Below the pieces are notes generated by a model. It had not been told where the DNA came from, did not search any database, and saw nothing but the letters and a program-made list of their open reading frames with translations. This document shows, piece after piece, positions 1 to 6,774 of a stretch of 64,000 nt of DNA (its first letter is position 1; each line of letters begins with the position of its first letter). A program made the position numbers and the translations under genes. Source of the stretch: Pseudomonas anguilliseptica (lineage in GTDB: Bacteria; Pseudomonadota; Gammaproteobacteria; Pseudomonadales; Pseudomonadaceae); NCBI RefSeq assembly GCF_021375795.1, contig NZ_JAEIOI010000002.1, positions 186,001 through 250,000 of the forward strand, read 5' to 3'.

Positions 1-235
1 CGATGCCGAACAGGCTCGACCAGAAGGCGATCTGCAGGCTGTGCTTGATTGCCTGCAAGTAGAACTTGGAGCTGAAGATCTTCTCGTAGTTGCCCAGGCC
101 CCAGCTGTCACCAACGCTCAGGCTGTGCACCGCCACCCACACCAGTGGGGCGATCTGGAAGGCGATAAAAAATACCGCGAAGGGCAGCAGGCACAGCAGG
201 GCCAGCCACTTGCCGCGGGGGTTACTTGCCGTCAC
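1..235 (-). CDS. ABC transporter inner-membrane permease (5' part only)
   Basis: The reading frame runs leftward off the window, so only about the first 78 residues are visible. After a short basic head (VTASNPRGKW) comes a long hydrophobic segment, then the aromatic periplasmic stretch and N-Y-E-K-I-F motif typical of binding-protein-dependent permeases at the start of the BPD_transp_1 fold. The start is a GTG whose GTGA overlaps the TGA of the upstream phosphatase gene by 4 bases, so the two are translationally coupled. With the binding protein at 1097-2155 it would form the inner-membrane channel of one importer. The ATPase and any second permease must lie left of the window. The substrate is not readable from this fragment. 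Confidence 0.8.
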   Translation of the reverse strand, partial: MTASNPRGKWLALLCLLPFAVFFIAFQIAPLVWVAVHSLSVGDSWGLGNYEKIFSSKFYLQAIKHSLQIAFWSSLFGI

Positions 236-1038
236 TTGAGCAGCTCCTTGCACCAGGGTTTGTCATGGGCCGCGCCGAGCAGGGTGCAGATAGTGCCGCA
301 CAGCTCGGTTTGGCGTGGTTGCGCGCTGCCATCCAGGTTGAACGCGTTGCCGACGACGAACAGTGGCACTTCGCGCTCTTCCGGCAGCAGGCCGTTGTGC
401 GAGTGGTCGTTGTTCATGCCGTGGTCAGCCGTCACCAGCACCTGATAGCCAGCATCCAGCCAGCGTTGCAGGTACTCGGCCAACAACAGGTCGGCGTGTC
501 TGGCGCTGTTGCGGTATTGCGGCGAATCCAGACCGTGTTTGTGGCCGGCGTCGTCGATGTTCATCGGGTGTACCAGGAGGAAATTCGGCCGGTGCTGCAC
601 ACGCAGGTGCTCGGCATCGGCAAACAGGTGCGAGTCCGGGTAGTGGTCGGCGTAATAGAAATGGCCCTGCTGAATCGGCAGGTCAGGGTCACTGGTATGG
701 CGGTCGCGGGCGGCATCGAAGGGCGCGCGGTTATACAGCTCGCTGATCCAGTGATAGGCCGCCGCCGCGGTAGACAGACCGGCAGCACGGGCATAGTGGA
801 AGATGCTGCGCTCCTTCGACAGACGCACCACATCGTTGTGCACGATGCCACTGTCGATCGGCGCCACGCCGGTCATGATGCATTCATAGAGTGGGCGCGA
901 CAGCGAAGGCAGTTCGCATTCGAGCTTGTACAGCGCGGCGCGGCCAGCGCCGCAGTAGGCCTGCAGATGGCCCAGCGCATGGCGGGCCACCTCGTAATTC
1001 AGTCCATCCAGTACCACCAGGATGACGTTGTGTTTCAT
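232..1038 (-). CDS. alkaline phosphatase superfamily phosphodiesterase/phosphatase
   Basis: A 268-residue protein with the metal-site layout of the alkaline phosphatase / nucleotide pyrophosphatase superfamily: an N-terminal metal Asp in VVLDG (residue 11), a serine-rich segment near 44-47 where the nucleophile is expected, Asp162/His166 in the DDAGHKHG stretch, and Asp205-His206 with His212 and His214 in TADHGMNNDHSH. No signal peptide is seen, so it should be cytoplasmic. It lies between a binding-protein gene upstream (gap 58 bp) and a permease gene overlapping its end. This suggests it hydrolyses the imported phospho-compound, for example a phosphonate such as phosphonoacetate or a phosphodiester. 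The superfamily is clear. The substrate is inference. Confidence 0.85.
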   Translation of the reverse strand: MKHNVILVVLDGLNYEVARHALGHLQAYCGAGRAALYKLECELPSLSRPLYECIMTGVAPIDSGIVHNDVVRLSKERSIFHYARAAGLSTAAAAYHWISELYNRAPFDAARDRHTSDPDLPIQQGHFYYADHYPDSHLFADAEHLRVQHRPNFLLVHPMNIDDAGHKHGLDSPQYRNSARHADLLLAEYLQRWLDAGYQVLVTADHGMNNDHSHNGLLPEEREVPLFVVGNAFNLDGSAQPRQTELCGTICTLLGAAHDKPWCKELLK

Positions 1039-1096
1039 CGAGCGATTTCCTTGAGCAAAAACACAGCCCGGCGAGCGCCGGGCCGTGGGTCAGCAG

Positions 1097-2155
1097 TTAC
1101 TGCATTTCGATGATCACATGTTCCTGCCACAGCTGTGGCAGTGCTTTGGCGGTGGCTTCCCAGGCCGCCGGGTTTTTGATCGGCTGGACCTTGGCGTACT
1201 GCTCATTCGGCAGCAGTTTGGCCTGTACCTCGGCTGGCAGAGTCAGGTGCTCGGCACGAATCGGCCGGGCATTGCCCTTGGCCAGGTTGATCTGCCCGGC
1301 ATCGCTCAAGATGTACTCACGCGCCAGTTTGGCGGCGTTGGGGTGCTTGGCATACTTGTTGATGATGGTGCTGTAGCCGGAGATCACCGAACCGTCGGAC
1401 GGGATCAGCACTTCAAAGCGATCGGGGTCGATCTGGCCACGGTAGGACAGGCCATTAAAGTCCCAGACGATGCCCACTTCCACTTCGCCTTTTTCCAGGG
1501 TCTGGATGGTCGGATTGGACAGGCCCAGACGGCCCTGTTTGGCGATTTCAGCGAAGAAATCCAGGCCCGGCTGAATGTTGCTCTCGTCGCCACCATTGGC
1601 GATGGAGGCTGCCAGTACACCGTTAACGGCCTGGGCGGCAGCGCTGACATCACCGATGGCGACCTTGTATTTGCCCTGTTTCAGATCAGCCCAGGAGCGT
1701 GGCACGTCCTTGACCAGCTGTTTGTTGACGATAAAAGCGATGGAGCCGGTGTAGGCGAGCATCCAGTGGCCATCGGCATCCTTGGCCCAGCTCGGGATCT
1801 GTTCCCAGGTGCTCGGTTTGTAGGCTTGGGTAACACCCTGCTGCACAGCGATGGGGCCGAAGGCGGCACCGACGTCGCCGATGTCGGCGGTAGCGTTGTC
1901 TTTCTCGGCGGCGAATTTGGCGATTTCCTGGGCCGAGCTCATGTCGGTGTCCATGTGCTTGAGGCCGTAGAGTTTGTTCAGGTCAGCCCAGGTATCTTTC
2001 CAGTTGGCCCAGCTGTCAGGCATGCCCACACTGTTTACCGCGCCTTCTGCGCGTGCGGCTTGTTCCAGTGCTTTCAAGTCCGTCCCGGCCGCCATAGCGG
2101 AAGTCGCCAGGGCGATGGCAGAGCCCATCAGTGAAGCCAGCAGCAGTTGTTTCAT
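1097..2155 (-). CDS. periplasmic substrate-binding protein of ABC importer
   Basis: The start is the ATG at 2155, preceded by a strong AAGGAG; the frame is open further upstream but lacks such a site. The 352-residue product opens with a classical signal peptide (MKQLLLASLMG...) probably cut after TSAMA. The mature part looks like a bacterial extracellular solute-binding protein of the iron/thiamine/2-aminoethylphosphonate type: an early cleft region, a central Y-T-G-S-I-A-F segment, and a late ISGYSTIINKYAKHPNAAK stretch. It is the first gene of the leftward operon binding protein - phosphatase - permease. Its promoter region holds a dre-like palindrome (2198-2211), so it is likely repressed by the divergent GntR regulator. 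Confidence 0.9.
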   Translation of the reverse strand: MKQLLLASLMGSAIALATSAMAAGTDLKALEQAARAEGAVNSVGMPDSWANWKDTWADLNKLYGLKHMDTDMSSAQEIAKFAAEKDNATADIGDVGAAFGPIAVQQGVTQAYKPSTWEQIPSWAKDADGHWMLAYTGSIAFIVNKQLVKDVPRSWADLKQGKYKVAIGDVSAAAQAVNGVLAASIANGGDESNIQPGLDFFAEIAKQGRLGLSNPTIQTLEKGEVEVGIVWDFNGLSYRGQIDPDRFEVLIPSDGSVISGYSTIINKYAKHPNAAKLAREYILSDAGQINLAKGNARPIRAEHLTLPAEVQAKLLPNEQYAKVQPIKNPAAWEATAKALPQLWQEHVIIEMQ

Positions 2156-2197
2156 TGGAAACTCCTTTGCGAGTGATATGCGTGCGAAGTTAAGCAT

Positions 2198-2211
2198 CTG
2201 GTCTAGATCAG
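2198..2211. promoter_or_regulatory. dre-like palindrome, probable GntR/HutC operator (binding-protein side)
   Basis: CTGGTCTAGATCAG is a 14-bp palindrome with one mismatched pair, 43 bp upstream of the binding-protein start. It closely resembles the TGGTCTAGACCA operator class bound by HutC-subfamily GntR regulators (DasR, NagR/YvoA). The rest of the 345-bp divergent intergenic region (2156-2500) holds only AT-richer promoter-like sequence and no gene. Confidence 0.55.
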
Positions 2212-2473
2212 CAAGACTTGCGCCACTTTAGGCTTGTGTAATGACAGTTTTATGTACATTCGTTATCAAATGGCCGCGTAGAGGCGTTGGCAACGGCTGA
2301 TCAGCAAGCGTAGACCATCACTCGGGTGCCGATTAATTGCGGTATGGGCGGTGCGTTACCGATAAATGGATGGGCTGAAAGATTATTGTCATGGTCTGTT
2401 TATCAAGACTGCTTAAACTTGAAACATGCTTTTAAAACCGCTGCAGGCAGTGGTTATTGCCCCTGAATGGGGC

Positions 2474-2485
2474 TGGACTAGTCCA
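2474..2485. promoter_or_regulatory. dre-like perfect palindrome, probable GntR autoregulatory operator
   Basis: TGGACTAGTCCA is a perfect 12-bp palindrome ending 15 bp before the GntR gene's start and 5 bp before its GGAGG. It shares TGG-N-CTAG-N-CCA with the site on the other side of the intergenic region. That pattern fits one regulator binding both its own gene and the divergent operon. Confidence 0.55.
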
Positions 2486-2500
2486 AATTCGGAGGTCTTG

Positions 2501-3217
2501 ATGCGCGATGAAGCGCCGCGGGCAGTCACCGCTATATGCCGGGCATTGGAAGAACAGATCGAACACGGCCTGTTGCCATCGGGCAGCCAGTTGCCGGCCG
2601 AGCGCAAGCTCAGCGAAGTGTTCGACACCACGCGGATCACCCTGCGTGAAGCGCTGGGGCAATTGGAAGCGCAAGGGCTGATCTACCGTGAGGACCGCCG
2701 TGGCTGGTTTGTCTCACCGCCACGGGTGACCTATAACCCGTTGGTGCGCAGCCACTTCCATGCCATGGTCGGCGAGCAGGGTCGGGTGCCCGCCACCGAA
2801 GTGCTGAGTGCCAAGCAGATTCCCGCCAGTGCGGAAATCTGCCAGTTGTTGGCCTTGCCAGCGCTGTCCAGCGTGTACCAGATCCGGCGTGCGCGGCGAA
2901 TCGACGGGCGTCTGGTGCTGTATGTCGAGCACTACCTCAACCCTAACTATTTCGCTGGTATTCTGGATTTCGACCTGACCCGTTCGCTGACCGAGCTGTA
3001 TGCCAGTGAGTACGGCATTCATTACGGGCGAGTGCGTTTCGATATGGTACCCACGGCGTTGCACAGCGAAGCCGCTTCAGCCTTGAAAGTGGCGGTGGGG
3101 AGCCCCGCGCTGCGCATCGTGCGGATCAACCGCGACCAGCATGGCCGGCTGATCGACTGCGACCTGGAGTTCTGGCGCCACGATGCCCTGCATGTGAGCG
3201 TTGAGGTGCCGGAGTGA
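2501..3217 (+). CDS. GntR family (HutC/UTRA) transcriptional regulator
   Basis: The start is the ATG at 2501, seven bases after a near-perfect GGAGG. An in-frame ATG at 2426 lacks such a site and would place the palindrome at 2474 inside the gene. The 238-residue protein has an N-terminal winged helix (about 8-72) with the GntR signature LPSGSQLPAERKLSE, followed by R-x-T-L-R-E-A-L. A C-terminal UTRA ligand domain (about 90-235) contains YQIRRARRIDGRLVLY and ends in DLEFWRHD. UTRA regulators sense small molecules such as phosphonates, amino sugars or urocanate. It is divergent from the importer operon and probably controls it through the two dre-like palindromes. The effector is unknown. Confidence 0.9.
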   Translation: MRDEAPRAVTAICRALEEQIEHGLLPSGSQLPAERKLSEVFDTTRITLREALGQLEAQGLIYREDRRGWFVSPPRVTYNPLVRSHFHAMVGEQGRVPATEVLSAKQIPASAEICQLLALPALSSVYQIRRARRIDGRLVLYVEHYLNPNYFAGILDFDLTRSLTELYASEYGIHYGRVRFDMVPTALHSEAASALKVAVGSPALRIVRINRDQHGRLIDCDLEFWRHDALHVSVEVPE

Positions 3218-3226
3218 TGGTAACTC

Positions 3227-3261
3227 TGTAGGGCGGAGGCGCTTTATCCAACCACCCTACG
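3227..3261. repeat. short palindromic intergenic repeat (GTAGGG...CCCTAC)
   Basis: Begins TGTAGGGCGG and ends CCACCCTACG between two convergent genes. It is a small member of the same family as the longer copy at 22756-22829. It may also act as a bidirectional stop, but no T-run is seen. Confidence 0.5.
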
Positions 3262-3288
3262 ACGTCGCGAGCTTGTAAATAGAGGGCG

Positions 3289-4578
3289 TCAGGGCAGTTC
3301 AGCACTGGCGTAAAACGCCGTCAGCACTTTCACCAGATGCGCCAGGTCATGGCTGCCGGCCAGTTCGCGGATCGAGTGCATGGCGAAGGTCGGCAAGCCG
3401 ATATCCACGGTGCGCACGCCCAACTGGCTGGCGGTGATCGGGCCGATGGTCGAGCCACAACCCATGTCGCTGCGGGTGACGAAGCTCTGCACCGGCACTT
3501 CGTTTTCCAGGCACAGGTGGCGGAAGAAACCGGCGGTTTCGCTATTGGTGGCGTAACGCTGGTTGCTGTTGATCTTGATGACCGGGCCGGCGTTGAGCTT
3601 GGGGCCATGGTTCTGGTCGTGCTTGTCGGCGTAGTTGGGGTGCACGCCGTGGGCGTTGTCCGCCGAGACCAGCAGCGAGCGCTGGATGGTCCGCACGAAG
3701 GCATCGCCGTCCGGCAGCACGCGGCGCAATACCTGTTCGAGCATCGGGCCGTCAGCGCCACAGGCCGAGCAGGAGCCGACTTCTTCATGGTCGGTACAGA
3801 CCAGCACGCAGCTTTCCTCATCCGGTGCGGCGAGCAGCGCCTGCAACCCGGCGTAGCAGGACAGCAGATTGTCCAGCCGCGCACCGGCGATAAAGTCGCT
3901 GTTCAGGCCTATTACTGCCGCGCTCTGGGTGTCGTAGAAACTCAGCTCGTAGTCGAGCACCGCATCGGCGCTGAAGTCATGTTCACGGGCCAGTTGGTCG
4001 GTGATCAGCGCGCGGAAGTCTGCTGCTTCGCTACCCGCGAGTTGGGCGAGAATTGGCGGCAGTTCGTTCTGCGCATTGATCGCCCAGCCCTGGTTGGCTT
4101 CACGGTTGAGGTGAATAGCCAGGTTGGGGATTACCGCAATCGGGTTCTGGAAGTCGATCAACTGGCTTTCCACCTTGCCGTCGCGGCGGTAAGTGACACG
4201 CCCGGCCAGCGATAGGTCACGGTCAAACCAGGGCGCGAGCAGCGCGCCGCCGTACACCTCGACACCGAGCTGAAAGAAGCCCTGGCGTTGCAGCTCGGGT
4301 TGCGGTTTGACGCGCAGGCATGGGCTGTCGGTGTGTGCGCCGACCAGGCGGATGCCGCCTTCCAGAGGCGAGCGCTTACCCAGTTTGAAGGCGATTATCG
4401 AGGAGTCGTTGCGCGTCACGTAATAGCGGCCACCGGTCTCGGTGTGCCAACTGGCGCGCTCATCCAGGTGCTGAAAACCGGCCGCTTCAAGACGCAAAGC
4501 CAGGCTGGCGGTGGCATGGAAAGGGGTGGGCGAGGCCTTGAGGAATTCGATCAGGCCTTGATTCAAATCTTCGCGCAT
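3289..4578 (-). CDS. apeB: M18 family aminopeptidase ApeB
   Basis: This 429-residue protein matches the usual length of bacterial M18 aspartyl-type aminopeptidases. Visible metal-site motifs are [13 protein letters not shown] (His82), [17 protein letters not shown] and, near the C-terminus, [10 protein letters not shown]. The N-terminal [11 protein letters not shown] is a hallmark of the family. It should be a cytosolic, dinuclear zinc, probably dodecameric peptidase that trims N-terminal residues during peptide turnover. The ATG is preceded by CGGAG at good spacing. It converges with the GntR gene and is followed leftward by a short palindromic repeat. Confidence 0.95.
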   Translation of the reverse strand: MREDLNQGLIEFLKASPTPFHATASLALRLEAAGFQHLDERASWHTETGGRYYVTRNDSSIIAFKLGKRSPLEGGIRLVGAHTDSPCLRVKPQPELQRQGFFQLGVEVYGGALLAPWFDRDLSLAGRVTYRRDGKVESQLIDFQNPIAVIPNLAIHLNREANQGWAINAQNELPPILAQLAGSEAADFRALITDQLAREHDFSADAVLDYELSFYDTQSAAVIGLNSDFIAGARLDNLLSCYAGLQALLAAPDEESCVLVCTDHEEVGSCSACGADGPMLEQVLRRVLPDGDAFVRTIQRSLLVSADNAHGVHPNYADKHDQNHGPKLNAGPVIKINSNQRYATNSETAGFFRHLCLENEVPVQSFVTRSDMGCGSTIGPITASQLGVRTVDIGLPTFAMHSIRELAGSHDLAHLVKVLTAFYASAELP

Positions 4579-4650
4579 GGGGCACTCCGGGCGGCAATCG
4601 GCCGAGTTTAACGGATTTGCCCCAGGCTTTGGGCGGCGCCGCTCGACAGA

Positions 4651-5361
4651 TCAGCGCGGGATGCTGATCAGGCTGAGCAGGTAGCCGTCGAACTCGGCGA
4701 ACTGGCCTTCCAGCTCACTGCCGGCCGGCCAGTCGGTATGCAGGTCAATCAGCAGGCGCATACGCACTCTGTTGTCTGTGGTGACGCTGAGCAGCTCTGC
4801 ATCCTGAAAGTAGAAGTACCGTAGCACCTGCGGGTAGAGCGCCTTGAACAGACTTTCCTTGAGTGAGAAGGTCAGGCTGATGTACTGGGCACGCTGTTCT
4901 ATGGGTAGGCTGTCCAGGCGGATCAGTTCTGCCGGAGTGAGGATTTCCCCGACCAGGCGTTCGGCGCGGCTGGCCGGCATGATGCGTTCGATATCCAGAC
5001 CCAGGCCGCGCCAATCCGAGCTGTTGCCCACCACTGCGCCTGCCCAGCCACTGCCATGGGTGATTGAGCCCAGCGTACCGGCTGGCCATTGTGGCGCACG
5101 GTTTTCGCCGCTGCCGGGAACGGTCGCCATGCCGGTCAGTTGGCCCAAGGCCGTGCGAGCACACAGGCGGCCGGCCAGGTATTCGGCCTGACGCTTGGCA
5201 ACGCCTGTTACCGGGGTAATGGCGCAGCGCTGGAAATCCTCGCTGTGCAGCAGCGCGGGGTCGAAACGGGTGCTGCACAGCTGCAGCGACGGTAATTGAT
5301 GGGGCAATGGCCAGTGGGTGCTGAGCGCTGTGCAGCAAGCTGGCAGGTAGTCTGTAGTCAT
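4651..5361 (-). CDS. pcpS: 4'-phosphopantetheinyl transferase (EntD/PcpS type)
   Basis: A 236-residue EntD-like transferase. The Mg/CoA-binding motif GLDIER places Asp123 and Glu125, and the second signature FSLKESLFKALYP lies at about 165-177. Upstream it has the RQAEYLAGRLCAR segment typical of EntD/PcpS enzymes. It moves phosphopantetheine from CoA onto acyl- and peptidyl-carrier proteins. In Pseudomonas one broad-range enzyme of this type often serves both fatty acid and secondary-metabolite carriers. It is monocistronic, with a 72-bp gap to apeB and the candidate small RNA on its upstream side. Confidence 0.9.
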   Translation of the reverse strand: MTTDYLPACCTALSTHWPLPHQLPSLQLCSTRFDPALLHSEDFQRCAITPVTGVAKRQAEYLAGRLCARTALGQLTGMATVPGSGENRAPQWPAGTLGSITHGSGWAGAVVGNSSDWRGLGLDIERIMPASRAERLVGEILTPAELIRLDSLPIEQRAQYISLTFSLKESLFKALYPQVLRYFYFQDAELLSVTTDNRVRMRLLIDLHTDWPAGSELEGQFAEFDGYLLSLISIPR

Positions 5362-5463
5362 GGGCGCATTCTGCCGCGTGCGTGACGTGTCGGCCAGTCG
5401 GCGGTGCTGTTTACAATTCTTTGCAAAGCGGCAACAAAGCTAAACGGAGTGATCGCGGTTTTT

Positions 5464-5491
5464 TTGCCACACTGGGTCATGCGTTTCTAAG
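5464..5491 (+). promoter_or_regulatory. sigma-70-like promoter for the intergenic RNA
   Basis: TTGCCA (5464-5469) and TCTAAG (5486-5491) are separated by 16 bp, upstream of a gene-free stretch that ends in a strong terminator. The expected transcription start is near 5497. Hexamer matches are 4/6 each, so this is suggestive only. Confidence 0.4.
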
Positions 5492-5496
5492 GAGAC

Positions 5497-5590
5497 GCAG
5501 GTGAGGTTGTAGCAGGTGCATGCGTGAGGCGTGTACCTGCATTTCTCTGAGATTGAGTGCGGGAGCCCATTTGGGCTCCCGTTTTTTTTT
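5497..5590 (+). ncRNA. candidate intergenic small RNA, about 95 nt
   Basis: The 310-bp gap between pcpS and napC has no credible gene but ends in a textbook rho-independent terminator that only works on the plus strand, opposite to both neighbours. Nothing on the plus strand upstream needs terminating, so a short transcript is implied. Downstream of the promoter-like hexamers there is one internal hairpin (GCAGGTGCA pairing with TGTACCTGC, 5512-5540), a single-stranded spacer (TTTCTCTGAGATTGAG) and then the terminator with nine T residues. That layout is usual for Hfq-dependent small RNAs. I do not recognise a named Pseudomonas RNA. An 83-codon minus-strand frame here crosses the terminator and looks non-coding. 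Confidence 0.55.
5561..5590 (+). terminator. strong rho-independent terminator
   Basis: GGGAGCCC-ATTT-GGGCTCCC forms a perfect 8-bp GC-rich stem with a 4-base loop, followed by G and nine T residues on the plus strand only. Confidence 0.9.
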
Positions 5591-5671
5591 GCCTGCCAGC
5601 TATGGCTGGTTACTCTCAGAGCCGTCGCCGTACAACGTTTAAATTGCGTCGGGCACTTTTTGCTCGGACGT

Positions 5672-6268
5672 TTACCAGCCTGGCACTCCACTCATATCGG
5701 GCAGTTTGTGGGCGATGCCTTTATGGCAATCAATGCAGGTAGCTGCGCCGCTGGCCAGGGCCGTGGAGTGCATCTGCCGGGCACGCTGGCCTTGGCGGGT
5801 GAAGTCCATAAATTCGAAGTTGTGGCAGTTACGGCATTCCAGCGAGTCATTGGCTTTAAGCCGCGCCCACTCGTGTTCAGCCAGTTCGCGGCGATGGGCG
5901 AGGAACTTGTCGCGGGTGTTGATGGTGCCGAAGATCTTGCCCCATACCTCTTTTGAAGCCTGCATCTTGCGCGCAATCTTGTCGGTCCATTTATGCGGCA
6001 CGTGGCAATCCGGGCAGGTGGCGCGTACCCCGGAGCGGTTGCTGTAGTGGATGGTGTCCTTCAGCTCGACATACACGTTGTCGCGCATTTCATGGCAGGA
6101 AATGCAGAACTGCTCGGTGTTGGTGGCCTCCAGCGCGGTGTTGAAGCCGCCCCAGAAAATGATCCCGGCGATAAAACCGCCAAGCGTGAGAAAGCCCAGG
6201 CTGTAATGCACGCTCGGGCGACGCAGGATGCCCCAGTAATCCTTGAGCAGGGCGAACAATGACTTCAT
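5672..6268 (-). CDS. napC: NapC tetrahaem c-type cytochrome, quinol dehydrogenase
   Basis: A 198-residue NapC/NirT protein: one N-terminal membrane anchor (about 24-42) and four CXXCH haem sites (CISCH 55-59, CPDCH 85-89, CRNCH 145-149, CIDCH 178-182). It oxidises membrane quinol and passes electrons across the periplasm to NapB and NapA. It is the last gene of napEDABC, 9 bp after napB. Length and haem spacing are normal for the family. No clear terminator follows on the minus strand; the hairpin beyond it faces the other way. Confidence 0.97.
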   Translation of the reverse strand: MKSLFALLKDYWGILRRPSVHYSLGFLTLGGFIAGIIFWGGFNTALEATNTEQFCISCHEMRDNVYVELKDTIHYSNRSGVRATCPDCHVPHKWTDKIARKMQASKEVWGKIFGTINTRDKFLAHRRELAEHEWARLKANDSLECRNCHNFEFMDFTRQGQRARQMHSTALASGAATCIDCHKGIAHKLPDMSGVPGW

Positions 6269-6277
6269 GACGCCTCC

Positions 6278-6763
6278 TCAGGGTTTGGCCGGGGCATTGG
6301 CTTCGTCCTGCAACAGCTTGTCGATGGTCTCGAAACTGTTGCCCACCAGCGGCTGCACCTCGTTTTGCGAGACATGGCACTGGGTGCAGAAGTAGCGCCG
6401 TGGCGAGACTGCCGCCAGCGCCTGGCCGTCGCGGTCCATGTAATGGGTGATGCTGATCATCGGCGCCTGGGTGCGCGCGCTGCCTGCGCGGCTGTGGCAG
6501 GTCAGGCACTTGTTGCCGTTCTTGTCGATCTGGTAGCCACTGATGCTGTGGGGGATGGTCGGCGGTTGCTCGGGGTAGTTACGTTCGCGCTTGAGGTCCT
6601 TGTTTTCCTCGTTGGCGATGGGTGGGGCCGGCAGGCTCTGGCTGATGGTGCCACCAGCGCGGCGGCCATCCGGGGCTGGAGCGTCCAGCGGGTAGTTGAC
6701 CTCGGCAGCCACGGCGATGCCGAAGGCGGCCAGCAGCAATAAAGGCAGTAGGCGATAGTTCAT
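6278..6763 (-). CDS. napB: NapB dihaem cytochrome subunit of periplasmic nitrate reductase
   Basis: The start is the ATG at 6763, with GAGGAG just upstream; longer in-frame starts overlap napA. The 161-residue product has a signal peptide (MNYRLLPLLLLAAFGIAVAA) and two CXXCH sites, CLTCH (86-90) and CTQCH (126-130). The region around HSISGYQIDKNGNKCLTCH is characteristic of NapB. It receives electrons from NapC and reduces NapA in the periplasm. It begins 11 bp after napA. Confidence 0.97.
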   Translation of the reverse strand: MNYRLLPLLLLAAFGIAVAAEVNYPLDAPAPDGRRAGGTISQSLPAPPIANEENKDLKRERNYPEQPPTIPHSISGYQIDKNGNKCLTCHSRAGSARTQAPMISITHYMDRDGQALAAVSPRRYFCTQCHVSQNEVQPLVGNSFETIDKLLQDEANAPAKP

Positions 6764-6774
6764 CAGGCTTCTCC

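Noticed and set aside
5464..5590. Whether the intergenic RNA is RsmY/RsmZ-like
   Set aside because: RsmY/Z carry many exposed GGA motifs. The predicted transcript has almost none outside the terminator stem.
5440..5691. 83-codon minus-strand frame in the pcpS-napC gap
   Set aside because: It overlaps the terminator hairpin and the napC 3' end, lacks a ribosome site and has no recognisable motif. The RNA interpretation fits better.
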